Assembly (NCBI RefSeq): GCF_039521365.1
Contig: NZ_BAAACF010000001.1
Span: 372,001 to 436,000, forward strand
Length of the DNA: 64,000 bases
Direction: 5' to 3'
Source of the DNA: Clostridium_AW malenominatum
GTDB lineage: Bacteria; Bacillota; Clostridia; Clostridiales; Clostridiaceae
Made by a program: the position numbers and the translations under genes. Of this stretch, positions 1-9,357 are shown one piece after another. Each line of letters starts with the position of its first letter. Position 1 is the stretch's first letter. The notes below the pieces were generated by a model that saw only the letters and a program-made list of their open reading frames with translations, searched no databases and was not told the DNA's origin.

Positions 1-403
1 CATCATATTCTGCGACTCTACCAAAATATAACCCTTCCCATTCGTGGGTTCTTTTAACATTTTCTAAATTCAATTTTTTTAATAAACTATCATTTGTTCC
101 AAAGTTACAGTCATCAAGTGGCAAGTGATTATAGTAGTGACTTATACCATACTCTGCTAGTTTTTCTATGCATGCCTCTTTTAATCCATATATTTCATCC
201 CATGCATCGTGGTGTGTCATCATCATATCAACTCCATGAATTCTTGCTTCCTCTATAGTTTCAAGCGTTAGGTTAACACAGTATCCTAATTTTTTAACTT
301 TTTTATCTGCATGGTATGTAATTCCAGATTCACTAGAATAGATTTCCTTACTTGTTACATTAAAAAGATCATTAATTCTTTCAACAATATGTGAAACATC
401 CAT
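1..403 (-). CDS. NIF3-like dinuclear metal centre protein (DUF34), C-terminus cut off by window edge
   Basis: Reading leftward from an ATG at 403, 134 codons run open to the window edge. The product begins MDVSHIVERINDLF. A THHDAWDE stretch near residue 65 and HLPLDD near residue 95 match the conserved His/Asp positions of the NIF3/DUF34 family, which binds two metal ions. The family's cellular role is not settled. A GAGGTGG ribosome binding site (complement of 411-416) supports the start. The rest of the gene lies outside the window, so completeness cannot be judged. Confidence 0.75.
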   Translation of the reverse strand, partial: MDVSHIVERINDLFNVTSKEIYSSESGITYHADKKVKKLGYCVNLTLETIEEARIHGVDMMMTHHDAWDEIYGLKEACIEKLAEYGISHYYNHLPLDDCNFGTNDSLLKKLNLENVKRTHEWEGLYFGRVAEYD

Positions 404-529
404 ATACTTACCACCTCATTTTCATCATGTTTTGCCTTCAATTCTCATTATTACCTTGGTTGTAATTAATTTTTTTGTATTACATCATAATACAAAAAAA
501 ATTTGTGTACTTACATTTTTTCATACAGC

Positions 530-814
530 TTACCTCTTAGTATCTCTAATTGGGATTTTAAGTTGTGCAATACCTGTTTTAGTTATTTCACCACAAAGAT
601 AATAGTTATATTTCAGTTCTTTACTGTTCCAAATTTGTTCTAAGCAATTGTCATGCCTAAGATTAATATGTCAGTACCACACCATCCTGTTTCTCTTAGT
701 AAAATATAAATAGCTAAATTTGTATTTATTTTCAGTTAATTTATATTGTAGTTGATTAACAATATTATGTCCATAATTGTTTTTAATTAATTTATTAATA
801 ATCTGTTGACAATA
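530..814 (-). pseudogene. Relic of a tyrosine recombinase/integrase, multiply frameshifted
   Basis: No long frame is open, but three consecutive reading-frame pieces on the minus strand join into an integrase-like segment. The first piece is NYGHNIVNQLQYKLTENKY. After a frameshift near 720 it continues NLAIYILLRETGWCGTDILIL, and after another near 645 it ends DNCLEQIWNSKEL, then YYLCGEITKTGIAQLKIPI and a stop at 532. The TGW.GTDIL...DNCLE and ITKTGI..LKIPI blocks resemble the catalytic domain of tyrosine recombinases of the type linked to Tn554-like elements. No N-terminal or active-site Tyr region remains. A 13-bp AT-only inverted repeat (470-482/488-500) lies just beyond its 3' end. The rest of the 404-898 gap shows nothing else I can support. 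Confidence 0.5.
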
Positions 815-844
815 GATCTTTGTTTTTATCTTATTACTCTTATA

Positions 845-853
845 TGCTATACT
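845..853 (+). promoter_or_regulatory. Extended -10 promoter candidate for the MATE gene
   Basis: TGCTATACT forms an extended -10 box about 45 bases before the MATE start. No good -35 lies at the usual distance. A TTGACA at 806-811 is too far upstream to pair with it. Confidence 0.35.
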
Positions 854-898
854 TAAATAATAAAAATAATTTTCATTTAAAAGACAGGAAGTGAGTTT

Positions 899-2227
899 AT
901 GAAAGGTGATATGACAAGGGGGAATACCTCAAAACTTTTAGTATCTTTTGCGGTTCCTATGATGCTTGGAAACATATTTCAGCAATTATATAATACTGCG
1001 GACTCAATAATAGTGGGTAGATTTGTTGGTAAGGAGGCTCTAGCTGCGGTGGGAGTTGCCAATCCCATTATGTCACTGGTGATTTTCTTTATTGTAGGAA
1101 TTTGCATGGGGGCCCTAGTTCTTATGGCACAATTCTTTGGTGCTGATGAAAAAGAAAAGTTAAAAAGGGAAGTTTCTACAGCTTTAGTTGCAGGAACTAT
1201 ATTTACTTTATTTTTATCAGTCATGAGTATAATGCTTTCTAAAAGGGTTCTTATATTAACGGGAACTCCGAATAATATAATTAAAGATGCAGATATTTAT
1301 TTAAAGATAGTTTTTGGTGGGCTTATATTTTCCTTTATATATAACTTTTACTCATCAGCACTTAGAGCCACTGGAAATTCTAGAACCCCAGTAAATTTTC
1401 TTGTTATTTCCGCTATAATAAATGTGGTTTTAGATTTGATATTTATAAGAGTTTTCCACTGGGGGGTAGCAGGGGCGGCTATTGCTACAGTGGTTGCACA
1501 AGCTATATCAGCAATACTTTGTATTTTATATGTATACTTAAAGGTTCCTATATTACATATAGAAAGAAAGGAATTAGTTGTTGATAAGGAGCTTCTAAAA
1601 ACTACCATAAACTATAGCTGGGTTTCTGCTATGCAACAAACCTGTTTGTATATTGGCAAAATATTAGTACAAGGTGTAGTCAATTCTTTTGGAACAGATG
1701 CCATTGCTGCCTTTAGTGCAGTTACAAGAATAGAGGCCTTCGCCATAGCACCAGCTGGAAGCATTGCAGATGCGGTTACTACTTATACAGCTCAAAATAA
1801 TGGTGCAGGAAAGAAAGATAGATTAAAAGAAGGCTATCGTCAGGGAAGTATAATTAGTGCCACTTACAGTATTTTTATAACTTCAATTATTTTCTTTGGT
1901 GGAAATTTAATCATGCAGTTTTTTGTTCCAGAGACGGAAGTTGGGGTAATTTCAATTGGGGTGGAATATTTAAAGATAATGGGATTATTCTACATGCTCT
2001 CTGCACTTTGCAATATATTCCAAGGATTTTTCCGCGGAGTAGGAAAGCCAAGAATAACTTTAATTGCTACACTAATTTCAATATCTTTTAGAGTTATTAT
2101 TTCCTATGTGCTTGCACCTTACTTTGGCATGACAAGTGTTGCTTACGGAGTTATTGCAGGATGGATGTCTATGCTTTGTTATGAAATGATACAATTTAGA
2201 AGTTACTTAAGAAAAAATATGATGTAA
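899..2227 (+). CDS. MATE family multidrug/Na+ antiporter efflux protein
   Basis: This 442-residue, very hydrophobic protein has the usual MATE length and about 12 membrane spans in two homologous halves (roughly residues 15-175 and 240-400). The opening GNTSKLLVSFAVPMMLGNIF and the following QQLYNTADSIIVGRFVG are the classic MATE N-terminal signature. In this family, transport of organic cations or drugs out of the cell is driven by Na+ or H+ gradients. Substrate cannot be read from sequence. AGGAAGTGAG precedes the ATG. No dedicated regulator is adjacent; the integrase relic lies just upstream. Confidence 0.88.
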   Translation: MKGDMTRGNTSKLLVSFAVPMMLGNIFQQLYNTADSIIVGRFVGKEALAAVGVANPIMSLVIFFIVGICMGALVLMAQFFGADEKEKLKREVSTALVAGTIFTLFLSVMSIMLSKRVLILTGTPNNIIKDADIYLKIVFGGLIFSFIYNFYSSALRATGNSRTPVNFLVISAIINVVLDLIFIRVFHWGVAGAAIATVVAQAISAILCILYVYLKVPILHIERKELVVDKELLKTTINYSWVSAMQQTCLYIGKILVQGVVNSFGTDAIAAFSAVTRIEAFAIAPAGSIADAVTTYTAQNNGAGKKDRLKEGYRQGSIISATYSIFITSIIFFGGNLIMQFFVPETEVGVISIGVEYLKIMGLFYMLSALCNIFQGFFRGVGKPRITLIATLISISFRVIISYVLAPYFGMTSVAYGVIAGWMSMLCYEMIQFRSYLRKNMM

Positions 2228-2306
2228 TATTGAGTAGTATAATATATAATAAATCAGTGATAATGGCAAGAACTAAAAATATATTTGATTTACTAGGAGT
2301 GATGAA

Positions 2307-3119
2307 GTGAAAGGCTTAAAAAATTTTTTAAAAGGTATAGCTGTAGGAGTTGCTACTTTGGTTCCAGGAGTAAGTGGGGGTACTATGGCAATTATATTAG
2401 GTATTTATGATGATTTAATTCATGCTATAAGCTCATTTTTTAAGGATTGGAAAAAGCATACTAAGCTACTATTAGAGATTGGATTTGGAGGAATTTTAGG
2501 TATATTGCTTTTTAGTCGTTTGTTAGAAAATGCTCTAAATAAATATCCTCATATAATGAGATTTTTATTTATGGGTATAATTATTGGAGGATTACCACTT
2601 CTTTATCGCAAGGCCACTGCCTCTGGTAAAAGGGATAAAAAGGATTTTATATTTGCTATATTAGGATTTACAATGGTTTTATTACTATCTGCAGAACCTA
2701 CTGTAACTACCACTATGGCTACTTCTCAAGGTATATTAAGCATGGTATTTTTGTTTATTGCAGGAATAGTTATGGCCATAGCTTTAGTATTACCAGGAAT
2801 AAGTGGTTCTTTTATGCTATTAGTTTTAGGGTTATATAATGTTACCCTTAATGCAATAAATGATTTAAATATTCCATTTTTAATTCCATTTGGTTTAGGT
2901 ATAGTAGTAGGTACTTTAGCTACCACAAAAATTATAGAAAGTTTTCTTCAAAAGCACCCTAATAAAGCTTATATGCTTATAATAGGGTTCGTGGTAGGCT
3001 CTTTGCTTCCAGTATTTCCTGGGGTGCCATCAACCTCTCAGCTTATACCATCTGCTATGGTATTTATTATAGGCTTTATAATGATATTTTGGTTAGGTAA
3101 AAAAGGCATTACAGACTAA
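2307..3119 (+). CDS. DUF368 membrane protein, candidate undecaprenyl-phosphate translocase
   Basis: The 270-residue protein starts at GTG, with AGGAGTGAT just before it. It has 7-9 membrane spans and two copies of the DUF368 signature: LVPGVSGGTMAIILG near residues 19-33 and LVLPGISGSFMLLVLG near 160-175. This points to an inverted internal repeat. Members of DUF368 were reported to recycle undecaprenyl phosphate across the membrane (PopT), so a role in recycling the cell-wall lipid carrier is inferred. It follows the MATE gene by about 80 bases and precedes pgi, which has its own promoter. Confidence 0.85.
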   Translation: MKGLKNFLKGIAVGVATLVPGVSGGTMAIILGIYDDLIHAISSFFKDWKKHTKLLLEIGFGGILGILLFSRLLENALNKYPHIMRFLFMGIIIGGLPLLYRKATASGKRDKKDFIFAILGFTMVLLLSAEPTVTTTMATSQGILSMVFLFIAGIVMAIALVLPGISGSFMLLVLGLYNVTLNAINDLNIPFLIPFGLGIVVGTLATTKIIESFLQKHPNKAYMLIIGFVVGSLLPVFPGVPSTSQLIPSAMVFIIGFIMIFWLGKKGITD

Positions 3120-3124
3120 TATAA

Positions 3125-3153
3125 TTTACTCAATTTACAAATACTGTTATAAT
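3125..3153 (+). promoter_or_regulatory. Promoter for pgi
   Basis: TTTACT (3125-3130), a 17-base spacer and TATAAT (3148-3153) with an extended TG at 3145-3146. It ends 36 bases before the pgi start and fits a SigA promoter. Confidence 0.55.
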
Positions 3154-3189
3154 AAAATCAATATTATAAAATTTGTGGGAGGATTATAT

Positions 3190-4542
3190 ATGAGTAAGAT
3201 AACTTTGGATCTAAGTTATACAAAGCCTTATCTAAGGGAAGAAGAAGTTGGGTATTTAGAGCCTTATATAAACGAAGCTCATGACATGCTGCATAATGGC
3301 ACAGGTGCAGGTAATGATTATATAGGATGGATAGACTTACCTTTAAATTATGATAAGGATGAATTTGAAAGAATTAAAGAAGCTGCAAAAATTATAAAAA
3401 GTAATTCAAAGGCTTTGATAGTTATAGGTATAGGTGGATCTTATTTGGGAGCTAGAGCAGCTATTGAAGCTTTAGGTAATAGCTTTTATAACAATTTATC
3501 AGGGGAAGAGAGAAAAACTCCAGCTATATTTTATGTTGGAAATAATATAAGTTCTACATATATTTATGATTTAATTAATTTAGTTAAAGATATGGATTTT
3601 TCTATTAATGTTATTTCAAAATCAGGTACTACCACAGAACCTGCTATAGCATTTAGATTATTTAAAGATTTAATTGAAAAGAAGTATGGGAAAGAGGAAA
3701 GTAAAAATAGAATATTTGTAACTACAGATAAGGAAAAGGGAGCACTGAAGTCTCTAGCAGACAAAGAAGGATATAAAACCTTTGTAATTCCAGATGATGT
3801 AGGGGGAAGATATTCTGTTCTTACTGCAGTTGGATTACTTCCCATAGCTGTAGCTGGTATAGATATAGATAAGATGATGAAGGGTGCCTTTGATGCTAGA
3901 GAAGATTTTATGGCTAAGGATTTACATAAGAATCCTTGCTATAGATATGCCGCAGCAAGAAATGCTCTCTATAGAAAAGGTAAATCTATAGAGATTATGG
4001 CTAACTTTGAACCTTGTTTGCATTATTTTGGCGAGTGGTGGAAACAGTTATATGGCGAAAGTGAAGGAAAGGACGGAAAGGGTATATTCCCAGCAGCAGT
4101 TGATTTGTCAACGGATCTACATTCCATGGGACAATATATTCAAGATGGTCTTAGAATAATATTTGAAACCTTTATAAATGTAGAAAAGCCTAGAGAAGAA
4201 ATTATAATAGAAAAAGATAAGGAAAACTCCGATGGGTTAAACTTCCTAAGTGGAAAGACTATGGATTTTGTAAATAAACAGGCTTTAAGAGGAACCGTAT
4301 TAGCTCATAATGATGGAGGAGTTCCTGCTATAATTGTGAGTATTCCAGAGTTAACGCCTTATTATTTTGGTTATGCTGTATATTTCTTTGAAAAAGCTTG
4401 TGGAATTAGTGGATATCTTTTAGGGGTTAATCCTTTTGACCAACCAGGAGTAGAAGACTATAAAAAGAATATGTTTTCACTTCTTGGGAAACCAGGATTT
4501 GAAGATTTAAAAGAAAAGTTAGAAGAAAGGTTAAATGATTAA
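3190..4542 (+). CDS. pgi: Glucose-6-phosphate isomerase
   Basis: Interconverts glucose-6-phosphate and fructose-6-phosphate in cytoplasmic glycolysis. I start it at the ATG preceded by GGGAGG, giving 450 residues, normal for the short Gram-positive enzymes. An in-frame GTG at 3175 overlaps that ribosome binding site and is rejected. Visible family motifs are the sugar-phosphate loop SKSGTTTEPA near residue 143, GGRYSVLTAVGLLP near 205 and DLSTDLHSMGQYIQDG near 305. HNDGGVPAI near 372 supplies the ring-opening His region. The YaiI-family gene follows after 6 bases, so the two are probably cotranscribed. Confidence 0.96.
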   Translation: MSKITLDLSYTKPYLREEEVGYLEPYINEAHDMLHNGTGAGNDYIGWIDLPLNYDKDEFERIKEAAKIIKSNSKALIVIGIGGSYLGARAAIEALGNSFYNNLSGEERKTPAIFYVGNNISSTYIYDLINLVKDMDFSINVISKSGTTTEPAIAFRLFKDLIEKKYGKEESKNRIFVTTDKEKGALKSLADKEGYKTFVIPDDVGGRYSVLTAVGLLPIAVAGIDIDKMMKGAFDAREDFMAKDLHKNPCYRYAAARNALYRKGKSIEIMANFEPCLHYFGEWWKQLYGESEGKDGKGIFPAAVDLSTDLHSMGQYIQDGLRIIFETFINVEKPREEIIIEKDKENSDGLNFLSGKTMDFVNKQALRGTVLAHNDGGVPAIIVSIPELTPYYFGYAVYFFEKACGISGYLLGVNPFDQPGVEDYKKNMFSLLGKPGFEDLKEKLEERLND

Positions 4543-4548
4543 AATAAT

Positions 4549-4998
4549 ATGCGTATTTTAGTAGATGCAGATGCTTGCCCTGGAAGAAACTTAATTGAAA
4601 AGGCAGCAAAGGAAAATAATATATCCGTAATAATGTATTGTGATATGAATCATATATTAAATAGCGACTATAGCGAGATAAAATATGTAGAAGCAGGTTT
4701 TCAAAGTGTAGATATGGTTATTGCCAATGAGACTAAGGCGGGAGATATAGTTGTTACTCAAGATTTTGGAGTAGCAGCCATGTGTCTAGGCAAAAAGGCT
4801 TATGCCGTAAGTCCTAAGGGATTTATCTATGATAATGACAATATAGATAGATTATTATTTGAAAGACATATTGGAGCAAAGGTTAGAAAAGCTGGAGGAA
4901 GAACTTCCAATCCCAAAAAAAGAAGCAAGGAAGATGATGAGAGGCTTTATAGGAATTTAGTAAAACTTATTGAAGGAGTTTTGCTAGAGAATAGATGA
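4549..4998 (+). CDS. YaiI/YqxD family protein (DUF188), PIN-like fold
   Basis: The 149-residue product opens with MRILVDADACPG, the Asp-rich signature of the YaiI/YqxD family. It also has DIVVTQDFGVAAMCL and the tail GGRTSNPKKRSKEDD. The family is predicted to adopt a PIN-like nuclease fold with acidic metal ligands, but no biochemical role is established. It starts 6 bases after pgi with only a distant AGAAAGG inside the pgi 3' end, so translational coupling is likely. A strong terminator follows. Confidence 0.88.
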   Translation: MRILVDADACPGRNLIEKAAKENNISVIMYCDMNHILNSDYSEIKYVEAGFQSVDMVIANETKAGDIVVTQDFGVAAMCLGKKAYAVSPKGFIYDNDNIDRLLFERHIGAKVRKAGGRTSNPKKRSKEDDERLYRNLVKLIEGVLLENR

Positions 4999-5035
4999 AT
5001 ATTACTCGTTTTTTAGATAAGTAGTTGAAAGTGTA

Positions 5036-5084
5036 AAAAAGTCCTGCGGAATTTTATTAATATAAAAATTCCGCAGGACTTTTT
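5036..5084. terminator. Bidirectional intrinsic terminator
   Basis: A 20-bp perfect stem (5036-5055 with 5065-5084) contains GTCCTGCGGAATTTT, with A-runs on one side and T-runs on the other. It sits between the convergent YaiI-family gene and pullulanase gene and can stop transcription from both sides. Confidence 0.93.
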
Positions 5085-5118
5085 CATTAACTAATCATCT
5101 AGAAATCTAAAAAACTAT

Positions 5119-7203
5119 TTAACTAAATAAAACCGTCATACTAACTCCGTCTACCTCTATATAATCACCAGAAAATGTTCTTATAGCAGTAGAGCTTATT
5201 AAGTCTCTTGTGCCCACTAAATTCCATTCTTTTTCAGGTATATTTATCCACTGCGAATTTTTATTGGAATTATAAATTATTAGAATATCTCTCCAAGAGT
5301 CTCCATTAGCATGGTCTTTTAATAAGAAGGCTACTACATTGCTAGGAGTATTTTCTATGAATTCTAAGTCATTGTCTATAATTTCTTTACTATTCATTCT
5401 AAAGGCAGGATGTTCTTTTCTAAGTTTTATTAAGTCTTTATAGTAGGAAAATACATCGCCGAATTTATATATTCTATCATAATCCATCCAATTTATATGA
5501 TCCGATGAACGGAAACTATTTTCTACAAAGCTTTTACTTCTACAAAATTCCACTCCTGAATGAATAAAAGGTATGCCTTGACTAGTAAATACAATAGCAT
5601 TACATAATTTATGCATATATTTCTTATCTTCCAAGCTATCATATTCGCAGTTTAAATTAATCCTATCCCATAGAGTATGGTTGTCGTGACAGGAAACATA
5701 ATTTATTCCTTGATAAGGAGAAGAAAAAATCCCTTTAACACAGGCTTTTATATTATTTTCCATGCCTTGTTTTCCTGTAGCAAATCCAGTATCCCTATAA
5801 TTAAAAACATGTCCTTTAATACTATCTCTTATTAAGTCATTGAAATGACCTACTTTAGGCATTTGATAATGGTGGTCTTTTATAGCTCTTTTTTCTATAG
5901 GTAGTGTTGTGGAAAGATTCCAACCTTCACCATAAAGCATTAAAGATTCATCTATCTTGTCTAGGGTATATCTAATAAGATTAACAGTTTCTATGTCATG
6001 AAGTCCCATTAAGTCCATTCTAAAACCATCTATATGATATTCAGTAACCCAATATTTAATTGAATCTACTATAAATTTTCTCATCATCAAATGCTCAGAT
6101 GCAGTATCATTACCACAGGCACTTCCGTTACTAAGAAAACCTTCATTGTTATACCTTAAATAGTAACCTGGAAATATTTTTTGAAAATTATTATCCTGGG
6201 CATCCCATAGATGATTGTAAACCACGTCCATATTTATTCTAAAGCCATTTTCATGAAGAGATAAAACCATTTTCTTTAATTCGTAAATTCTGATATAAGG
6301 GTCATAAGGGTTTGTGGAAAGGCTTCCTTCTGGAGCATTATAATTTTGAGGGTCATATCCCCAATTATAGAAGGATAAGGGGTTTTGCTCGTCAACACTT
6401 CTATGAGAAAAATCATAAAAAGGCATTATTTGAAGGTGGGTTATTCCTAGCTCTTTCAAGTGATTTAAAATGGGGTACTCAGTCAATCCTAAATATTTGC
6501 CTTTATGGAAAACTCCACTATTAGGATACATAGATATGTCTCTTATGCTGACTTCGTATATTATGCTATCTGTAAAATTATTAAGAGTAGGGGAAGTAAC
6601 TTCTTTCCAGCCAGGAGGATTAGTTTTATTCATATCAATAATAGCTCCCCTGTGGCCATTAATACCTAGCGCTTTAGCATAAGGGTCTACCGCTTCGTAA
6701 GTTTCATTATATACATTTACTTTGTAAGTATAAAAATGACCTTCTAGGTTTTCTTCTAAAGTACAGGTCCATACTCCAAAATCTCCTTCCTTCATAGGAA
6801 TTTCTCTTGGAATTTCCTCCACTCCTATGTTTCCGCTATAGTATATTAATAGGTTTATGGAAGTGGCAGCGGGGGACCAAATATTAAAGGTTGAACTATT
6901 ACCATTATACTTAAATCCTAATTCCCCTTCAAAATAATATCTGGAGTTGAAGGCTTCAGAAGAATAAAGAGGATAGTAATGCACTTTATACTCTACCTTA
7001 TCATAATATAGGTAGGTTTCATTTTTTATATTTATATCTTCTATTAAAAAAATTTCTATATTATTTTCTTTTATGGTGTAATTAGCTATAGATATGGGGA
7101 AATAGCCGTTATAAATAAATAAATTATTTATATTAAAATTATCTAAGTTTATAAATTTTAATATGATTTTGGAAAAATTTGATAAAAATGCTATATTAAT
7201 CAA
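5119..7203 (-). CDS. pulA: Type I pullulanase (GH13, alpha-1,6 debranching enzyme)
   Basis: Hydrolyses alpha-1,6 branch points of pullulan, glycogen or limit dextrins. The 694 residues show a CBM48-like region (about 95-190), then the GH13 barrel. The pullulanase hallmark YNWGYDP is at 279-285, the catalytic nucleophile D397 in GFRMDLMG, the acid/base E426 in YGEGWN and the transition-state stabiliser D507 in SCHDNH. There is no signal peptide, so it probably acts inside the cell on glycogen or imported dextrins, as B. subtilis AmyX does. The start is TTG at 7203, supported by AAGGAGG nine bases upstream; no ATG fits better. It is a single gene, divergent from the triple-tyrosine protein. Confidence 0.95.
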   Translation of the reverse strand: MINIAFLSNFSKIILKFINLDNFNINNLFIYNGYFPISIANYTIKENNIEIFLIEDINIKNETYLYYDKVEYKVHYYPLYSSEAFNSRYYFEGELGFKYNGNSSTFNIWSPAATSINLLIYYSGNIGVEEIPREIPMKEGDFGVWTCTLEENLEGHFYTYKVNVYNETYEAVDPYAKALGINGHRGAIIDMNKTNPPGWKEVTSPTLNNFTDSIIYEVSIRDISMYPNSGVFHKGKYLGLTEYPILNHLKELGITHLQIMPFYDFSHRSVDEQNPLSFYNWGYDPQNYNAPEGSLSTNPYDPYIRIYELKKMVLSLHENGFRINMDVVYNHLWDAQDNNFQKIFPGYYLRYNNEGFLSNGSACGNDTASEHLMMRKFIVDSIKYWVTEYHIDGFRMDLMGLHDIETVNLIRYTLDKIDESLMLYGEGWNLSTTLPIEKRAIKDHHYQMPKVGHFNDLIRDSIKGHVFNYRDTGFATGKQGMENNIKACVKGIFSSPYQGINYVSCHDNHTLWDRINLNCEYDSLEDKKYMHKLCNAIVFTSQGIPFIHSGVEFCRSKSFVENSFRSSDHINWMDYDRIYKFGDVFSYYKDLIKLRKEHPAFRMNSKEIIDNDLEFIENTPSNVVAFLLKDHANGDSWRDILIIYNSNKNSQWINIPEKEWNLVGTRDLISSTAIRTFSGDYIEVDGVSMTVLFS

Positions 7204-7274
7204 AATTTTATCCTCCTTAAATTTTTATATAATATTATAATATTAAAGATATTACTAAATGTAAACAAAGACCT

Positions 7275-7302
7275 ATGACAATATATGGATACATAGTATA
7301 AT
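7275..7302 (+). promoter_or_regulatory. Promoter for the triple-tyrosine repeat gene
   Basis: ATGACA (7275-7280), 16-base spacer, TATAAT (7297-7302). It lies 36 bases before the start codon, in the divergent gap with pulA. Confidence 0.5.
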
Positions 7303-7337
7303 ATATAATAGGGAAATTGTGGTGGGGAGTTGATTAC

Positions 7338-9341
7338 ATGGATGAAATAAATATTTTATTTAGTTTTAATAGTCCTCAAGAAAAGGGAAAAGAAATAAAA
7401 ATAACTGTGGAAAATAATATAAAAGAAGAAATGCTATATAAATTTTTTGTAGGGGCTAACGGAGTATGGGATATTATAAAAGATTTTAATGAAGAAAATT
7501 GGACAAGCTGGACGCCAAAGGAAGATGGAAAATACACCATAATGGTACAAGCTAAGAAAAAGGATAGTAATAAATTATTTGATTACGTTATAAGAAATGA
7601 TTATATTATTGGAAAAGCTGAAGGGAATTTAATAGCTAACTTTAACATTGATAAAAAAACCGTTAAGGTGGGAGAAAAAATTAGGGTTAAAGTTAACTCT
7701 AATAAGGATTCTTTAATGTATAGATATTGGATTAGAGAAGAATATAGCTGGAATTTGATAAAGGATTATTCTCCAGAGAATGTCATGGTGTTTACGGCTA
7801 AAACTCCTGGGATAAATGAAATATTAGTTGAATGTAAAGAGGCTAATTCAAGTAATAATTATGATGATTTTGCTAAGATAGAATTTGAAGTATTTCCATT
7901 AGAAAAGGTAGATATAAAAAATTTCAAGTGTTTAACAAAGGAATTATTAGTAGAGAAGGAACTAATATTCCAAGTAGAGGTAAATTCCTCGGATAACAGA
8001 ACAATTCTTTATAAATTTGTAAAACTTAATCCTGATGGCTCAAACCTGTGCATGCAAGATTATTCTAACAGAAGAATGGTGAGTTTTGAAGAAAAGGAAA
8101 GTGGAGAGTACAAGCTTTTATGTTATGTAAAGGATATGTATTCTCAAAAGGAATATGATGATGTGGCAGCAATTAATTATAAGGTAAAAAAATATAAAGG
8201 TATAGAAATAAAAAGTTTTACTACAGATAAAATATCACCTCAAATCTGCGATACTGAAATATTATTTAAAGCTGTTGTTTCAGGAGGAAAGGATTTAGTT
8301 TATAGGTACATAATTGATGGTAACTATGGTGAAGACTCAGGATTTATAAGGGAAGACAGCTATGTTTGGACACCTAAAATGGCAGGGGACTATAAGATTA
8401 CTCTTTGGGTTAAGGATAGTTCTTATAATAGTAACTATGAAGCTAAAGAAGAGATTAATTTTATTATTGACGAGAAGAGTAAGGATAATGTATATATAGA
8501 AGAAGTTATATTAGATAAGGGAAATAATATTATTATTGGAGAAAGCTTAGTGGCTAAAGTAAGAGCTTTTGGGGGAATGAATTTAAGATATAGCTTTATT
8601 TTAAAAAAAGACAATATTATAAAGTCTATTATTGATTACGGTAGTAGTAATTGGGCAAGATTTGCCCCCGCTGAAGAAGGAAAATATGAACTTCAAATTA
8701 GAGTAAAGGATAAATACTCAAAAAGAGAATATGATAGTCACCAAATTATTTATTTAAATGCTTTTGAATATTTCCCAGCATCTATACAGTATATATTATA
8801 TCCCTCTAAAGATTATTTTTTATGTGGAGATAATATAGTATTTGATGTGGTAACTACCAGTAATAAGGATACTTTAGTAAAGTATGTGCTAAAAATTAAC
8901 GGGCATAAGGTGGAAGAAAGTGATTACACCTTTAACAAAAAATATAGTTTCCTTCCTAAGTGCAGTGGGGTATACTTATTACATATATATGCTAAAAATA
9001 CAAAAAGCAAAGAAATTTTTGATAATAAAAAAGATATTAAAATTGAGGTTAGAGATGCTCTACCGATTACAGGAACAAAAATAAAATGTGATAGAAGAAA
9101 AATAAAGGTAAATGAACCTGTAATATTCTCTGTAGACAACAGCGGTGGTAAAGATGTATTATATGAATTTTATATGATGGATAATGAAGAGTGGATAAAG
9201 GTTCAAAGCTACAGCAAGCAAAACAACTACAGTTTAGTACCTTTTATTCAAGGAAACTTTAAATTACTGGCATTATGTAAAAGCAATTATAATAAATGCT
9301 CCTATGAAGATTATGATATGTTTGAGTTTGAAGTAGTTTAG
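7338..9341 (+). CDS. Protein of seven triple-tyrosine (Y_Y_Y, Ig-like) repeats
   Basis: The ATG at 7338 follows GGGGAG; a TTG at 7317 in frame lacks a site. The 667 residues divide into seven tandem units of about 90-97 residues. Each has a pattern of aromatic Y.F/Y.Y, a W or F before a Gly-Tyr turn (such as DGKYTIMV, AGDYKITLWV, EGKYELQIRV) and a closing KD...YD. This is the Y_Y_Y/Ig-like beta-sandwich style. There is no signal peptide, membrane span or catalytic domain. The following gene is a lytic transglycosylase 16 bases downstream, also without a signal peptide, so a joint cell-wall or lysis role is possible but not shown. Function unknown. Confidence 0.75.
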   Translation: MDEINILFSFNSPQEKGKEIKITVENNIKEEMLYKFFVGANGVWDIIKDFNEENWTSWTPKEDGKYTIMVQAKKKDSNKLFDYVIRNDYIIGKAEGNLIANFNIDKKTVKVGEKIRVKVNSNKDSLMYRYWIREEYSWNLIKDYSPENVMVFTAKTPGINEILVECKEANSSNNYDDFAKIEFEVFPLEKVDIKNFKCLTKELLVEKELIFQVEVNSSDNRTILYKFVKLNPDGSNLCMQDYSNRRMVSFEEKESGEYKLLCYVKDMYSQKEYDDVAAINYKVKKYKGIEIKSFTTDKISPQICDTEILFKAVVSGGKDLVYRYIIDGNYGEDSGFIREDSYVWTPKMAGDYKITLWVKDSSYNSNYEAKEEINFIIDEKSKDNVYIEEVILDKGNNIIIGESLVAKVRAFGGMNLRYSFILKKDNIIKSIIDYGSSNWARFAPAEEGKYELQIRVKDKYSKREYDSHQIIYLNAFEYFPASIQYILYPSKDYFLCGDNIVFDVVTTSNKDTLVKYVLKINGHKVEESDYTFNKKYSFLPKCSGVYLLHIYAKNTKSKEIFDNKKDIKIEVRDALPITGTKIKCDRRKIKVNEPVIFSVDNSGGKDVLYEFYMMDNEEWIKVQSYSKQNNYSLVPFIQGNFKLLALCKSNYNKCSYEDYDMFEFEVV

Positions 9342-9357
9342 ATAGGTTGGTGATGAA

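Noticed and set aside
470..500. Terminator near the left edge (13-bp perfect stem)
   Set aside because: The stem is almost entirely A/T and no T-run follows on either strand, so it is unlikely to terminate transcription.
806..811. TTGACA as -35 box of the MATE gene
   Set aside because: The only good -10 is 36 bases away; the usual distance is 16-18.
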